This document shows, piece after piece, positions 7,455 to 14,497 of a DNA stretch of 64,000 nt; position 1 is the stretch's first letter, and each line of letters opens with the position of its first letter. The stretch is taken from the IMG/VR virus record IMGVR_UViG_3300021197_000868, positions 1 through 64,000 of that record. One strand, 5' to 3'. The notes under the pieces are model-generated. The model made no database searches. It was given only the letters and a program-made list of their open reading frames with translations, and was not told the origin of the DNA. The translations under genes and the position numbers were made by a program. The DNA is from a virus.

Positions 7455-7473
7455 CCCACCCATATGGATGGTA
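7455..7473 (+). repeat. 19-bp inverted repeat, left copy
   Basis: CCCACCCATATGGATGGTA; its exact reverse complement is at 8613-8631. The core is an imperfect dyad centred on ATAT (CCAYCC/GGRTGG). The two copies bracket the gene at 7707-8501 in inverted orientation. Confidence 0.6.
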
Positions 7474-7706
7474 GCGACTGGACCGTAGAGGAAGAACGCA
7501 TCCCGCCGAGCGAAGCGAGGCGGAAGCGAACGCAGTGAGCGTCAAGGCGGCGACTAGCCGCCTCCCCCCGAGCGAAGCGAGGCCGGTGCTCCGCACCTGC
7601 GTAGCAAGGTTTGCCAGACCAAAAAAAGCCCCCGCCCCCCACGAGTGGGAGACGAGGGCAACTTCGAGCGCAGTGCTCGTATACACTAGATTACCAGTTC
7701 ACCGGC

Positions 7707-8501
7707 TCACACATTCAAGCCCTTGTCAGACAAGAACTTAACTGCCTTTGCCTTGGTGTTGCAGGACGCAGGTGCACCCATAGCCTTAGCCATGGTGACC
7801 GCTTCAGCCTTGGACACGCTAACAGATGCTGCCGGAGCCTTGGTGGACTTCGGTGCTTTGCTGTACGGCGTACCATTCTTACTCACTGCGACCTTTGCTT
7901 TCAGTGCAACACGGCGTGCTTGTGCTTCCTCGTCGCTGATGTCGCCATTCCTGTTGTCCTTGTTGATGGCACTCCATTCGTCTGCGAAGAGTTTGCGGAC
8001 TCCAGCACCGGCAGCGTTCTTGTAGGTAGCGAACTTGTCTTTCATGCCCTTGACAGTGAACACATCTGCGCCGTCTTGTGACAACTTGAAGGAGCGCATG
8101 CTGTCCAACTTAGGGGTGTATGGTTTGGTTCCAGCATTAGCGAAGGCAACCACGATGTACTTACCGTTGCGGTTGGTTTGCCTGATTGCCAGACCGTATA
8201 GGGCTCGCTTCATTCCGGTGTTCACTTCGCCGTCAGTGAACCATGTCTCTGCTAGTACGCCGTGTGGGTTACCAGTGGTAGGGCTTCGGCATACATCAAG
8301 CATGTTGATGACACAGTTCTCTACGTCTTCCACGGTGTATGTTCTCTCACCTGTGCTGTATGGTTTGCCGAAGAGTGGGAAGCCATGTTCTAGGTTGGCA
8401 TTCGTGACATATGTCTGCTTCCTTCCACATAGGAAGGTCGCCATCTTGTCTACTTCGGTGTTCAGTTGCTCAGGGTATGTTGGTGCGTTTTCGTTGCTCA
8501 T
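7707..8501 (-). CDS. Unknown protein between inverted repeats
   Basis: 264 residues. No family recognised. The first two thirds look globular (CGRKQTYVTNANLEHGFPLF, MKRALYGLAIRQTNRNGKYI). A Lys/Ala/Ser-rich linker near 205-230 leads to a C-terminal module (SKAEAVTMAKAMGAPAS...AVKFLSDKGLNV) with a SAP/HeH-like look that could bind DNA. Codon use is visibly more GC-rich than in the neighbouring minus-strand genes. It has its own early promoter copy at 8531-8546 and lies alone in the divergent hinge, bracketed by 19-bp inverted repeats. A role as origin-binding or regulatory protein is inference from position only. Confidence 0.75.
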   Translation of the reverse strand: MSNENAPTYPEQLNTEVDKMATFLCGRKQTYVTNANLEHGFPLFGKPYSTGERTYTVEDVENCVINMLDVCRSPTTGNPHGVLAETWFTDGEVNTGMKRALYGLAIRQTNRNGKYIVVAFANAGTKPYTPKLDSMRSFKLSQDGADVFTVKGMKDKFATYKNAAGAGVRKLFADEWSAINKDNRNGDISDEEAQARRVALKAKVAVSKNGTPYSKAPKSTKAPAASVSVSKAEAVTMAKAMGAPASCNTKAKAVKFLSDKGLNV

Positions 8502-8530
8502 TGTTTCGACCTACTCTACACTTTTAATGC

Positions 8531-8546
8531 TGCTTTAAGTAGTGAA
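8531..8546 (-). promoter_or_regulatory. Early promoter element, copy 6
   Basis: Exact TTCACTACTTAAAGCA, 30 bp upstream of the ATG at 8501. No gene lies upstream, so this copy is purely intergenic. Confidence 0.65.
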
Positions 8547-9099
8547 GTCTTGCAGCACAGCGTTTTCCACTATGCTACGCTCACAAGGTACGAGGCTAGG
8601 GAGGATGGCATATACCATCCATATGGGTGGGGGTCAAGGGGCCGAGGCTTGCGGCTTAACGCATCATGGGGAGCACAACGCTGCTGCTCTGCGTGGTGGC
8701 GTGGTGGCGTAGCACTAGGCTGCTTTGATGCTGCCTTATATGTGAGGAGCATAATGCCACGCAGTGCCACGGTTTAGCGCCCCGCTTATGAAGCAGCACC
8801 GGCCCAGCATTACGCTACGCCCACCATGCGAGCAGCACGCTGCTGCGCAGCGTTGCGCTCGCTACGATAGCCTCATGCTACGGTGGCCTTGCTACGCTGA
8901 GGGCAGTGTAGAACTAACACCGCCGCAGTACCCTTGCTACGCAGCACCCCTTAGGCGGAGCAATAGGCTACGCCGTCATGCTACGCTCCTTATGACCACG
9001 CATAGCGCTCCCAAAAAAATTGACTAAAATCGTAATTCTACCTATACCGCTACCTAAAATTACCGTATATTTCAAAGTCTAGTGTAGCGTGCCAATGTT
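8547..9099. other. GC-rich hairpin-dense intergenic region, right half of the hinge
   Basis: About 550 bp between divergent transcription units. It is full of short words such as CTACGCT, GCTACG and GCAGCA in both orientations, with potential hairpins at 8603-8620 (GGATGG-CATATA-CCATCC) and 8831-8844 (AGCAGC-AC-GCTGCT). 9000-9090 is AT-rich and contains CCGTATATTTC about 35 bp before the ATG at 9100, a possible promoter. Frames open here lack start signals. Candidate origin, packaging or noncoding RNA region. Confidence 0.5.
8613..8631 (-). repeat. 19-bp inverted repeat, right copy
   Basis: TACCATCCATATGGGTGGG, the exact reverse complement of 7455-7473. It is overlapped on the left by the palindrome at 8603-8620, so this copy sits in a stronger hairpin than the left one. 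Confidence 0.6.
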
Positions 9100-10176
9100 A
9101 TGTCGCCTTCCGATGCTGCTTGGCGACTTCTCAAGAATTATAAAAGTCAAGATTTCATTTTCAACCCTGATTACGGTGCTAGTGGTTATTATAAACCGGA
9201 CAGTAAAGAGCATTTTGTTAACTTAGCGCAATTGCGTGCGCTTGACGAACAAGGCGCTATAGAACGAATAACCAGTACTGGAACCCATGAAGCAATACAC
9301 GCTGCACAAGATAGTGAATTACAACATCTCAGGGGTGAAGATGGAAGAGGTCATTTTAGTGCTCATGAAGTAGGTGCTCATTCCGCTCAAAACCCTTATG
9401 AAATGCAAGATTGGAGAAATTGGCAGATGAGTGAGCACGGTGCTATGAATCCTGATAATTTTGAAACACTAGATAGTGGTGAAAAAAGAAGGAAGGTTAC
9501 TAATCCAAACACTATCAGTGATGTAACTCCAAGAGAAAAAATATATGGGACTTATGAAGATGATGATGAGTTTGAAGATTACGCTTTTGGTGACCATGAT
9601 TTTGCATTGATGTCTAACAAAGAACTTAACCAGTGGGCGAGTGCTTTACGAGCCGCTGAGTTAAAAGATGAGCCTGATTTTAAGACATCGGATGAAATGA
9701 AGAATGACCCTTATTACAGATTTTTACTCGGAAGCAGAGGAAGCAGCCCTTATATTCGGGGTAGCATTGAGGATGAGTTAGAAAGAAGAGTGAGACAGGT
9801 TGATGAAGACGGAGGTTACCATCAAAGAAAGTTCAAACCTGACTTTCAAGACAAACTAGCAAGCGAACCAATGGACATCGCTATGCAATTGTTGAAGGAA
9901 GTAGGTCGTGCTGAATCTTCTCCTACACTTATGGGAAATCCAAAAGCAACAGCATACATAAGCCAAAATAAAGACCCTGCTAACTTACCATGCTCAGTGT
10001 GTGACGGAAATACTACAACAACCATGCCGAAAATGTGGTCGCCCTGCGTCACTAGGTGCAGATGTATTAACAGGCGAACCAATGGACCTCGCCATGCGTT
10101 TGCTAAAATAAATGACCCCATGAAGATGATTACGTTATTGAAGAAGACCTTTATGGAGACTCTAATCAAGCATTAG
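9100..10176 (+). CDS. Tagged zincin-like metallopeptidase, C-terminus disrupted
   Basis: 358 residues as read. It starts MSPSDAAWRLLKNYK, one of the recurring AW-x-LLK tags. THEAIHAAQ at residues 62-70 is an HExxH zincin site and 'SAHEVGAHSA' about 30 residues on could supply the third ligand. The middle is acidic and disordered. A second tag-like block, SEPMDIAMQLLKE, appears near residue 255. After about 9985 the frame seems to slip: another frame continues with QPCRKCGRPA and GEPMDLAMRLLK, so the last 60 residues given by this frame are probably not native. Function: perhaps a protease carried in the virion; that is inference. Confidence 0.65.
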   Translation: MSPSDAAWRLLKNYKSQDFIFNPDYGASGYYKPDSKEHFVNLAQLRALDEQGAIERITSTGTHEAIHAAQDSELQHLRGEDGRGHFSAHEVGAHSAQNPYEMQDWRNWQMSEHGAMNPDNFETLDSGEKRRKVTNPNTISDVTPREKIYGTYEDDDEFEDYAFGDHDFALMSNKELNQWASALRAAELKDEPDFKTSDEMKNDPYYRFLLGSRGSSPYIRGSIEDELERRVRQVDEDGGYHQRKFKPDFQDKLASEPMDIAMQLLKEVGRAESSPTLMGNPKATAYISQNKDPANLPCSVCDGNTTTTMPKMWSPCVTRCRCINRRTNGPRHAFAKINDPMKMITLLKKTFMETLIKH

Positions 10177-10597
10177 ATAACAGGCACATATACGAATTAA
10201 TGGGTCGAATAAGAGATGACGGGGAAACACATAACTATATTCGCAGTACAATGAATGGAGAAAAGGGTGCAGACACAAGAAAAGAAAAGAAATGTTAAAC
10301 CAAAATCGGTTGGCTGAATTAGAGCAAAAACCAAGAAAGATTTAGAAGAGGTGACACATACCTATTTATCGTAGCGAGCCTATGGACATCGCTATGCAGT
10401 TGTTGAAAGAGTCATATCAATCAAGGTTACCGGACCTCTCGCCCCTACATCCCCTAGCCACCGCCGCCGAACATTCCTGACACCAGATATACCGGGCTAT
10501 CATCGTCGGGGAGGACTACCTGCACGATTACATGTTGAAGGTGACCGTTTTCATTATTAGATTATGATGATAATGTATTAAGTCAACTTGAAGTGAT
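9985..10597 (+). pseudogene. Frameshifted remnants of zinc-ribbon, tag and GNAT-like coding sequence
   Basis: Coding-like segments continue in different frames. One frame gives PCSVC near 9990, and the +1 frame gives QPCRKCGRPASLGADVL and then GEPMDLAMRLLK-stop near 10075-10110, together restoring a four-cysteine ribbon. At 10371-10410 SEPMDIAMQLLKE recurs, followed by a stop at about 10480; another frame then gives PDIPGYHRRGGLPARLHVEGD. Near 10550 a further frame shift is needed to read LLDYDDNVLSQLEVM, which joins the 10598 gene. At least three one-base indels would be required. Either real decay or assembly/sequencing error. Confidence 0.55.
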
Positions 10598-11452
10598 GTG
10601 AACGATTTAGGCTCAAAAAGTATTGAAGACATTATGGTCATACCTGAATTAAATCGTAGAAGAGGACATTATCAAGATTTACTGGAAGCAGCGCTAAGAC
10701 ATGGTTACACAGTTATGAGTGACATGCGAAACGACTCATCAAATCCTTTTCATAAGAAGTTCTTGACTAACTTACCACCTGATATTGAAGCACAAGGGGA
10801 AATTGGAATTGAGACGGAACATGGATTTGATTATGGAATTGATAGAGACTCCGATTACATTTCTGATTTACATGGGGATGCAAGAATAGAATACTCAGGT
10901 AAATACAGCCCCGGAAATGCAATTGGGTGGGGTGACTTACAAACAGAATCTCGCTCTAAAGTACCGATGACTTACGAAACTGATTACCAGCGTTATCAAG
11001 ATAGACTTAATCGAGGAATAAACGCTAACACAGATATTCGGGCTAGGGGGCCTGATGGCGTAAAAAATTATGTACAGAGTCGACTTGATTTATCAATGGA
11101 AAAACCAGTGCCTAGGTGGGTAGGGATGACGGCGACGAACAGAAGCGGAGGAGAGGCTTGGCATGGTGATGGAAGAGTCCCTATGTTACCAACTAATCAA
11201 GGTATAGGGGTCCCTACAGGTATGTCTTACGACCCAGTATTTCATCAAAAAGATAGACCTTTCCACGATATTAACTTCGCTCCTAGTCTACAAGCAGGGG
11301 CAGTGGGTATAGACCCACGGCGATTAACAAGAAGAGAGCACATTGATTCACCAAACTCGTATACTAGTAGACGAGAATATCTTCACAATAAATTAATGAA
11401 CGGCGGTACATTAACGACCCAAGAAATTGAAGAGTATGCGGGGGAATCTTGA
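10598..11452 (+). CDS. GNAT-like fragment fused to unknown C-terminus
   Basis: 284 residues from a GTG (an open frame begins only a few codons upstream). Residues 13-58 (VIPELNRRRGHYQDLLEAAL, then HGYTVMSDMRNDSSNPF) resemble the second half of a GNAT acetyltransferase: V-x-P-E-x-R-x-R-G helix start, Gy-x-V-x-S-D strand and helix. The first half of the fold would lie in the frameshifted sequence upstream. The remaining 220 residues are not recognised and are acidic and polar. Probably the 3' part of a larger gene whose reading frame is broken in this sequence. Confidence 0.5.
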   Translation: MNDLGSKSIEDIMVIPELNRRRGHYQDLLEAALRHGYTVMSDMRNDSSNPFHKKFLTNLPPDIEAQGEIGIETEHGFDYGIDRDSDYISDLHGDARIEYSGKYSPGNAIGWGDLQTESRSKVPMTYETDYQRYQDRLNRGINANTDIRARGPDGVKNYVQSRLDLSMEKPVPRWVGMTATNRSGGEAWHGDGRVPMLPTNQGIGVPTGMSYDPVFHQKDRPFHDINFAPSLQAGAVGIDPRRLTRREHIDSPNSYTSRREYLHNKLMNGGTLTTQEIEEYAGES

Positions 11453-11453
11453 T

Positions 11454-12107
11454 ATGAAGCAGCATCATAAGAGAGACATGGGCCGAGCCTTCAATATAGC
11501 ATGGGATTTATTGAAATACGAACCTACTAGGTCTATTGGTAGGGATGAAGCGGACCATATGACTGGGTCAGATTACGGTCAAGGTCGTAAAGCACTAAGC
11601 GATGAAGCACGTGAGAAGGCTGATGATTTCCATACCGCTCGCAGAGAGGCTATGCGCCCTAATCGGGGTATGGCGACTGTAGCAGACCCTTCTCAATACC
11701 TGTACTTAAATGACCGTAATCCTTACTTAGACCTGAATAGTCCTGAAACTAATCCATTCCCCGGTGGTATACCTACACTTCAAGAGAGGATGGCTGACAT
11801 AAAAGAGGAGGAAAGAATACAGGACTCAGTTCATGACCTAGTTTCTAACTTTGAGCCTGAACATATGTCCACTTCTGAAGCAAACCCACCTGTTGATATG
11901 GGTTCTACAGTAGAGCCTCCTAAGAGTGACATGAGTCCTCAAGGTAGTTTCCCTACTAGCATGGGACCAACACGTCAGCAAAAGCGTGGTCAGATGGGAA
12001 GAGGAGTAGCAGTAAAGCGCCCCGGATTCAGAAGCAGTGAAGCCATGCCTCTACCTGAATCTGCGAGAGATAGGGAGAGAGAATTAACTTTCAGTAGAAG
12101 GCTATAA
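11454..12107 (+). CDS. Tagged disordered protein
   Basis: 217 residues. Start taken at ATG 11454, one base after the previous stop; the tag MGRAFNIAWDLLK begins at residue 10, and an ATG at 11478 directly before the tag is an alternative start. After the tag the sequence is polar, acidic and Pro/Met-rich without a visible domain, ending in a basic tail (RDRERELTFSRRL). The leader ATGAAGCAGCATCAT is shared with two other tagged genes. Probably virion cargo or internal head protein; inference. Confidence 0.6.
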   Translation: MKQHHKRDMGRAFNIAWDLLKYEPTRSIGRDEADHMTGSDYGQGRKALSDEAREKADDFHTARREAMRPNRGMATVADPSQYLYLNDRNPYLDLNSPETNPFPGGIPTLQERMADIKEEERIQDSVHDLVSNFEPEHMSTSEANPPVDMGSTVEPPKSDMSPQGSFPTSMGPTRQQKRGQMGRGVAVKRPGFRSSEAMPLPESARDRERELTFSRRL

Positions 12108-12119
12108 TGAGGAATAATC

Positions 12120-12986
12120 ATGTCAGCGTTCAGTCATGCTTGGGATTTGCTGAAAGCCCTCAGTCCCGAGGACCTTCAACAAGCGGCTCGTACTGGCGGT
12201 ATAGGTATGACTCCTGAGAGGGGTCAAGCCTACGCTGACGCTGGTCTTCCTTTGAACACAGGTGGTGGTTTTAGAACCATGCCCGATACAGAAGCGCAAC
12301 GATTAATGCGCTACCAAAAAACAGGAAGTCCTGAAGGTATAAATCAGCAAATGGGAAGTGGTGCTACGTTTGACCCTAAAGCCAAAGACCTTGCTGAGTT
12401 TTTACATCAAGATTCAGACACTGGTGGTAATCTTGACATGGATGACCGACTTGAAGACATACATTACATGTTAACACAAGGTCAGTCTATAGAGCCTCAC
12501 TCTGAACCTGATGCACCTCCTGAACATCCGATGAAAGAATACTTGGCCCCTATGCCAAAAGGTAGAGGGGTTTCAGAAGAGTATCAAAAAAGAACAGCCG
12601 CTAGTAATAGGGGTGCGATTGATTCTTACCGTAATAATCAAAAAGAGGGAAATGAGAGAGACTTGAGAGAGTATCTAAATCAACTTCCTGAAAATGAGCG
12701 ATTCCCACCAAGTGAGTTCGCAAGAAGAGGTGACGCTGGTGCATCTGCAAGTGACAAAGCATTTTCAGAAATGAAGAACCGTCAGCAAAGGGCTGAAGCA
12801 GAAAAGCAAAGGGCTGAAGCAGAAAAGCAAATGCTGGCTGAAAGACAAAAAGAAATGATGATGCGTCAGCAAAAAGCAAGGATGAAATCAAAACAGCCAC
12901 CTAAAGGAAGAGCAGGTGGAAGAAGACCGGGTGAAGGTAAGAATGCTTACAAGAATCGAATGCGAAGACAAGGTGGTAGAAGATGA
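12120..12986 (+). CDS. Tagged protein with basic coiled-coil tail
   Basis: 288 residues starting MSAFSHAWDLLKALS. The middle is polar and Gly/Pro-rich. Residues about 220-288 form a Gln/Glu/Lys coiled coil with two identical RAEAEKQ units, then a strongly basic end (PPKGRAGGRRPGEGK...RRQGGRR) suited to nucleic-acid contact. GAGG upstream supports the start. The stop overlaps the next start. Role unknown; tag and charge suggest a DNA-associated internal protein. Confidence 0.6.
   Translation: MSAFSHAWDLLKALSPEDLQQAARTGGIGMTPERGQAYADAGLPLNTGGGFRTMPDTEAQRLMRYQKTGSPEGINQQMGSGATFDPKAKDLAEFLHQDSDTGGNLDMDDRLEDIHYMLTQGQSIEPHSEPDAPPEHPMKEYLAPMPKGRGVSEEYQKRTAASNRGAIDSYRNNQKEGNERDLREYLNQLPENERFPPSEFARRGDAGASASDKAFSEMKNRQQRAEAEKQRAEAEKQMLAERQKEMMMRQQKARMKSKQPPKGRAGGRRPGEGKNAYKNRMRRQGGRR
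12786..12827 (+). repeat. 21-bp tandem repeat, two copies
   Basis: Two perfect 21-bp units (CAAAGGGCTGAAGCAGAAAAG) inside the previous gene, encoding QRAEAEK twice and extending its coiled coil. Confidence 0.8.
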
Positions 12987-13258
12987 GAGCATTTGATAAA
13001 GCGTGGCAGATTCTGAAAGAAGAAAGTGTAGGGAAGAAATATGGTTTACCTCCCGGCTTTTCAGGTGACCCCGAGATGTATAATCGTGCAAGAGAAGAGG
13101 ATAATTACAATAGAATAATGGATGAAGAAAGCATGCGTGGTGAAAATCAGGCTCTTGAAAATGTAGGTGAAGCGCCATCAGTAAAAGAATTAATGGATAA
13201 ATTAATGCGTGGCGAGCAATTAACTCGTCACGAGCAAATGATGCTTCAAAGATTCTAA
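12983..13258 (+). CDS. Small tagged protein
   Basis: 91 residues, MRAFDKAWQILKEES..., the tag at the very N-terminus. The rest is charged and helical, ending LTRHEQMMLQRF. The start ATG overlaps the preceding stop. It is the smallest protein with the tag and is nearly tag plus one helical segment. A short palindrome CTAAG-TTTA-CTTAG covers its stop. Confidence 0.6.
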   Translation: MRAFDKAWQILKEESVGKKYGLPPGFSGDPEMYNRAREEDNYNRIMDEESMRGENQALENVGEAPSVKELMDKLMRGEQLTRHEQMMLQRF

Positions 13259-13311
13259 GTTTACTTAGCCACACCTACTACTTTATTTTCTACACCACTC
13301 TCGTAACGTAC

Positions 13312-13482
13312 ATGATTGCTACAATTGTCATGTCATCCGTTTTTGGACTGGTTGTAATTTGGGTCACTTGCTTCTATGTAGTTGCTGATTTTTTATCAGA
13401 CCTCGGTGATTTTGACTTGTCAACTGAGGATTTAGAAGATGATTGTTTCAAAGGACTACGTTTACTACGGTGGGAAAAGTGA
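13312..13482 (+). CDS. 56-residue single-span membrane protein
   Basis: Start ATG at 13312, MIATIVMSSVFGLVVIWVTC, a clear transmembrane helix at residues 2-27, then an acidic cytoplasmic or lumenal tail (SDLGDFDLSTEDLEDD). CTTTATTTTC about 30 bp upstream could be a TATA box. The stop overlaps the next start as GTGA. Not recognised. Confidence 0.55.
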   Translation: MIATIVMSSVFGLVVIWVTCFYVVADFLSDLGDFDLSTEDLEDDCFKGLRLLRWEK

Positions 13483-13631
13483 ACCTACCTGACCCAAGTG
13501 AAATTACCGGCCTTCCCTTATGGGTGCTGTGTGTTATACTAGGGTTAGTAAGTTTCATAGTTACATTCTTTTGGCCCCGCTCTAAAAATGAAATTAGATT
13601 CGTAGACTTAGGTGGAGACTTATGGAAATAA
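13479..13631 (+). CDS. 50-residue membrane protein
   Basis: GTG start at 13479 in a GTGA overlap with the previous stop; VNLPDPSEITGLPLWVLC begins it. One transmembrane helix at about residues 11-30 (LPLWVLCVILGLVSFIVTFF) is followed by a basic PRSK stop-transfer. It overlaps the HMG-CoA lyase gene by ten bases. With its neighbour it forms a two-gene membrane pair of holin-like size, but no evidence for holin function. Confidence 0.55.
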   Translation: MNLPDPSEITGLPLWVLCVILGLVSFIVTFFWPRSKNEIRFVDLGGDLWK

Positions 13632-14497
13632 CTGTGTATGAAGTAGGACCTCGTGATGGTTTACAAGCACTACCTCATGTAGTTTCTATAGAACACCGTA
13701 CTGAGTTAATAAAATTACTTTACGATGCTGGTTTGAAAGAAGTTGAAGAAGTGTCATTTGTACATCCAAAGGTATTACCTCAAATGGCAAATGCAGAAGA
13801 GGTGTTTACTGGTCGTGGCTCTTCTCTTGTTTTGAATAAACGTGGTTTTGACAGGGCGATTGCTGCTGGCGCTGAGAAGATAAACATCGTGCTAAGTCCA
13901 TGTGAATCATTCTGTATGAAGAATATGGGTAAGCGGTATCAAGAATTATTACTTACTTATCGTACATTTCTAAACAGTTATCCTAAAGATAAGGTCAGGG
14001 TCTACATATCAATGGCTTTTGGTAGTCCGGTTAGTGGTGAGTTTAGTAGAAATCATTTAGACATGGTAGTACGTGATGCTAAAATGTTTGGAGATACAGT
14101 CGTCTTTGCAGATACTGTGGGGGTAGCCACTAATGACGACATTGAGTTTGTCGCTGATTTGGCTTTCAAACATAACATGATTCCTGCTCTACACTTACAT
14201 CATAAAGGGAAAGAGGAAAGAGCGCTTTCACTGATAAGAAGTGGACTCTTTGCGGGTATAAAGGAGTTTGATACTAGTATCGGGGGATTAGGCGGGTGTC
14301 CTTTTGCTAAAGGAAGTGGCTCAAACTTAGCAACTGAAACTTTACTTAGATACCTCGAAGTTTGGGGCTTTGAACATAACGTGGATATGGAATTACTAAC
14401 AAAGGCTAGTAGGCTTGCTTTAGAGTTAAAGTCTTATGAAGCAACATCATCGCCTATACTATGGGCGAAGCCTTTGAAATCTGCTGGCAGGTTTTGA
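13622..14497 (+). CDS. HMG-CoA lyase homologue (pyruvate carboxyltransferase-like TIM barrel)
   Basis: 291 residues, the usual length of a bacterial or archaeal HMG-CoA lyase. The family cleaves 3-hydroxy-3-methylglutaryl-CoA to acetyl-CoA and acetoacetate. Visible active-site residues: GPRDGLQ with R11 and D12, the EVEEVSFV glutamate near residue 43, ADTVG near 162, LHLHH with H191 and H193, and GGLGGCPFAKGSGSN with the catalytic-loop cysteine C226. All known key positions appear kept, so it is probably active. Overlaps the membrane gene before it and the tagged kinase-like gene after it by 37 bases, so it is an integral member of the viral operon. Related enzymes of the same superfamily (e.g. 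citramalate-type) are less likely given the GGCPFA loop. HMG-CoA is the precursor of archaeal isoprenoid lipids. Confidence 0.88.
   Translation: MEITVYEVGPRDGLQALPHVVSIEHRTELIKLLYDAGLKEVEEVSFVHPKVLPQMANAEEVFTGRGSSLVLNKRGFDRAIAAGAEKINIVLSPCESFCMKNMGKRYQELLLTYRTFLNSYPKDKVRVYISMAFGSPVSGEFSRNHLDMVVRDAKMFGDTVVFADTVGVATNDDIEFVADLAFKHNMIPALHLHHKGKEERALSLIRSGLFAGIKEFDTSIGGLGGCPFAKGSGSNLATETLLRYLEVWGFEHNVDMELLTKASRLALELKSYEATSSPILWAKPLKSAGRF

Larger units (their letters stand above)
7119..7706. other. Intergenic control region, left half of the hinge
   Basis: About 590 bp without a convincing gene. 7119-7330 is AT-rich with GTTGTA-type repeats (7142-7170) and alternating TA runs around 7190-7310. 7490-7640 is GC-rich with two direct copies of CCGAGCGAAGCGAGG (7506-7520, 7568-7582) and several short hairpins. 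Open frames here on both strands are short, mutually overlapping and lack ribosome sites. It could be part of an origin or a structured noncoding RNA; no decisive evidence. Confidence 0.5.

Noticed and set aside
7421-8081. Open frames in the GC-rich hinge, both strands
   Set aside because: Low stop density there comes from GC-rich repeats; sequences are Arg/Ala/Pro-rich, overlap each other and lack start signals.
8466-9027. Arg/Ala/Cys-rich open frames right of 8501
   Set aside because: They follow CTACGC-type repeats in three frames and show no protein-like composition.
12786-12827. Tandem repeats as a CRISPR array
   Set aside because: Only two units, without spacers, and in frame inside a coding sequence.
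13312-13631. Holin pair for lysis
   Set aside because: Size and single membrane spans fit, but there is no endolysin nearby and no positive evidence.
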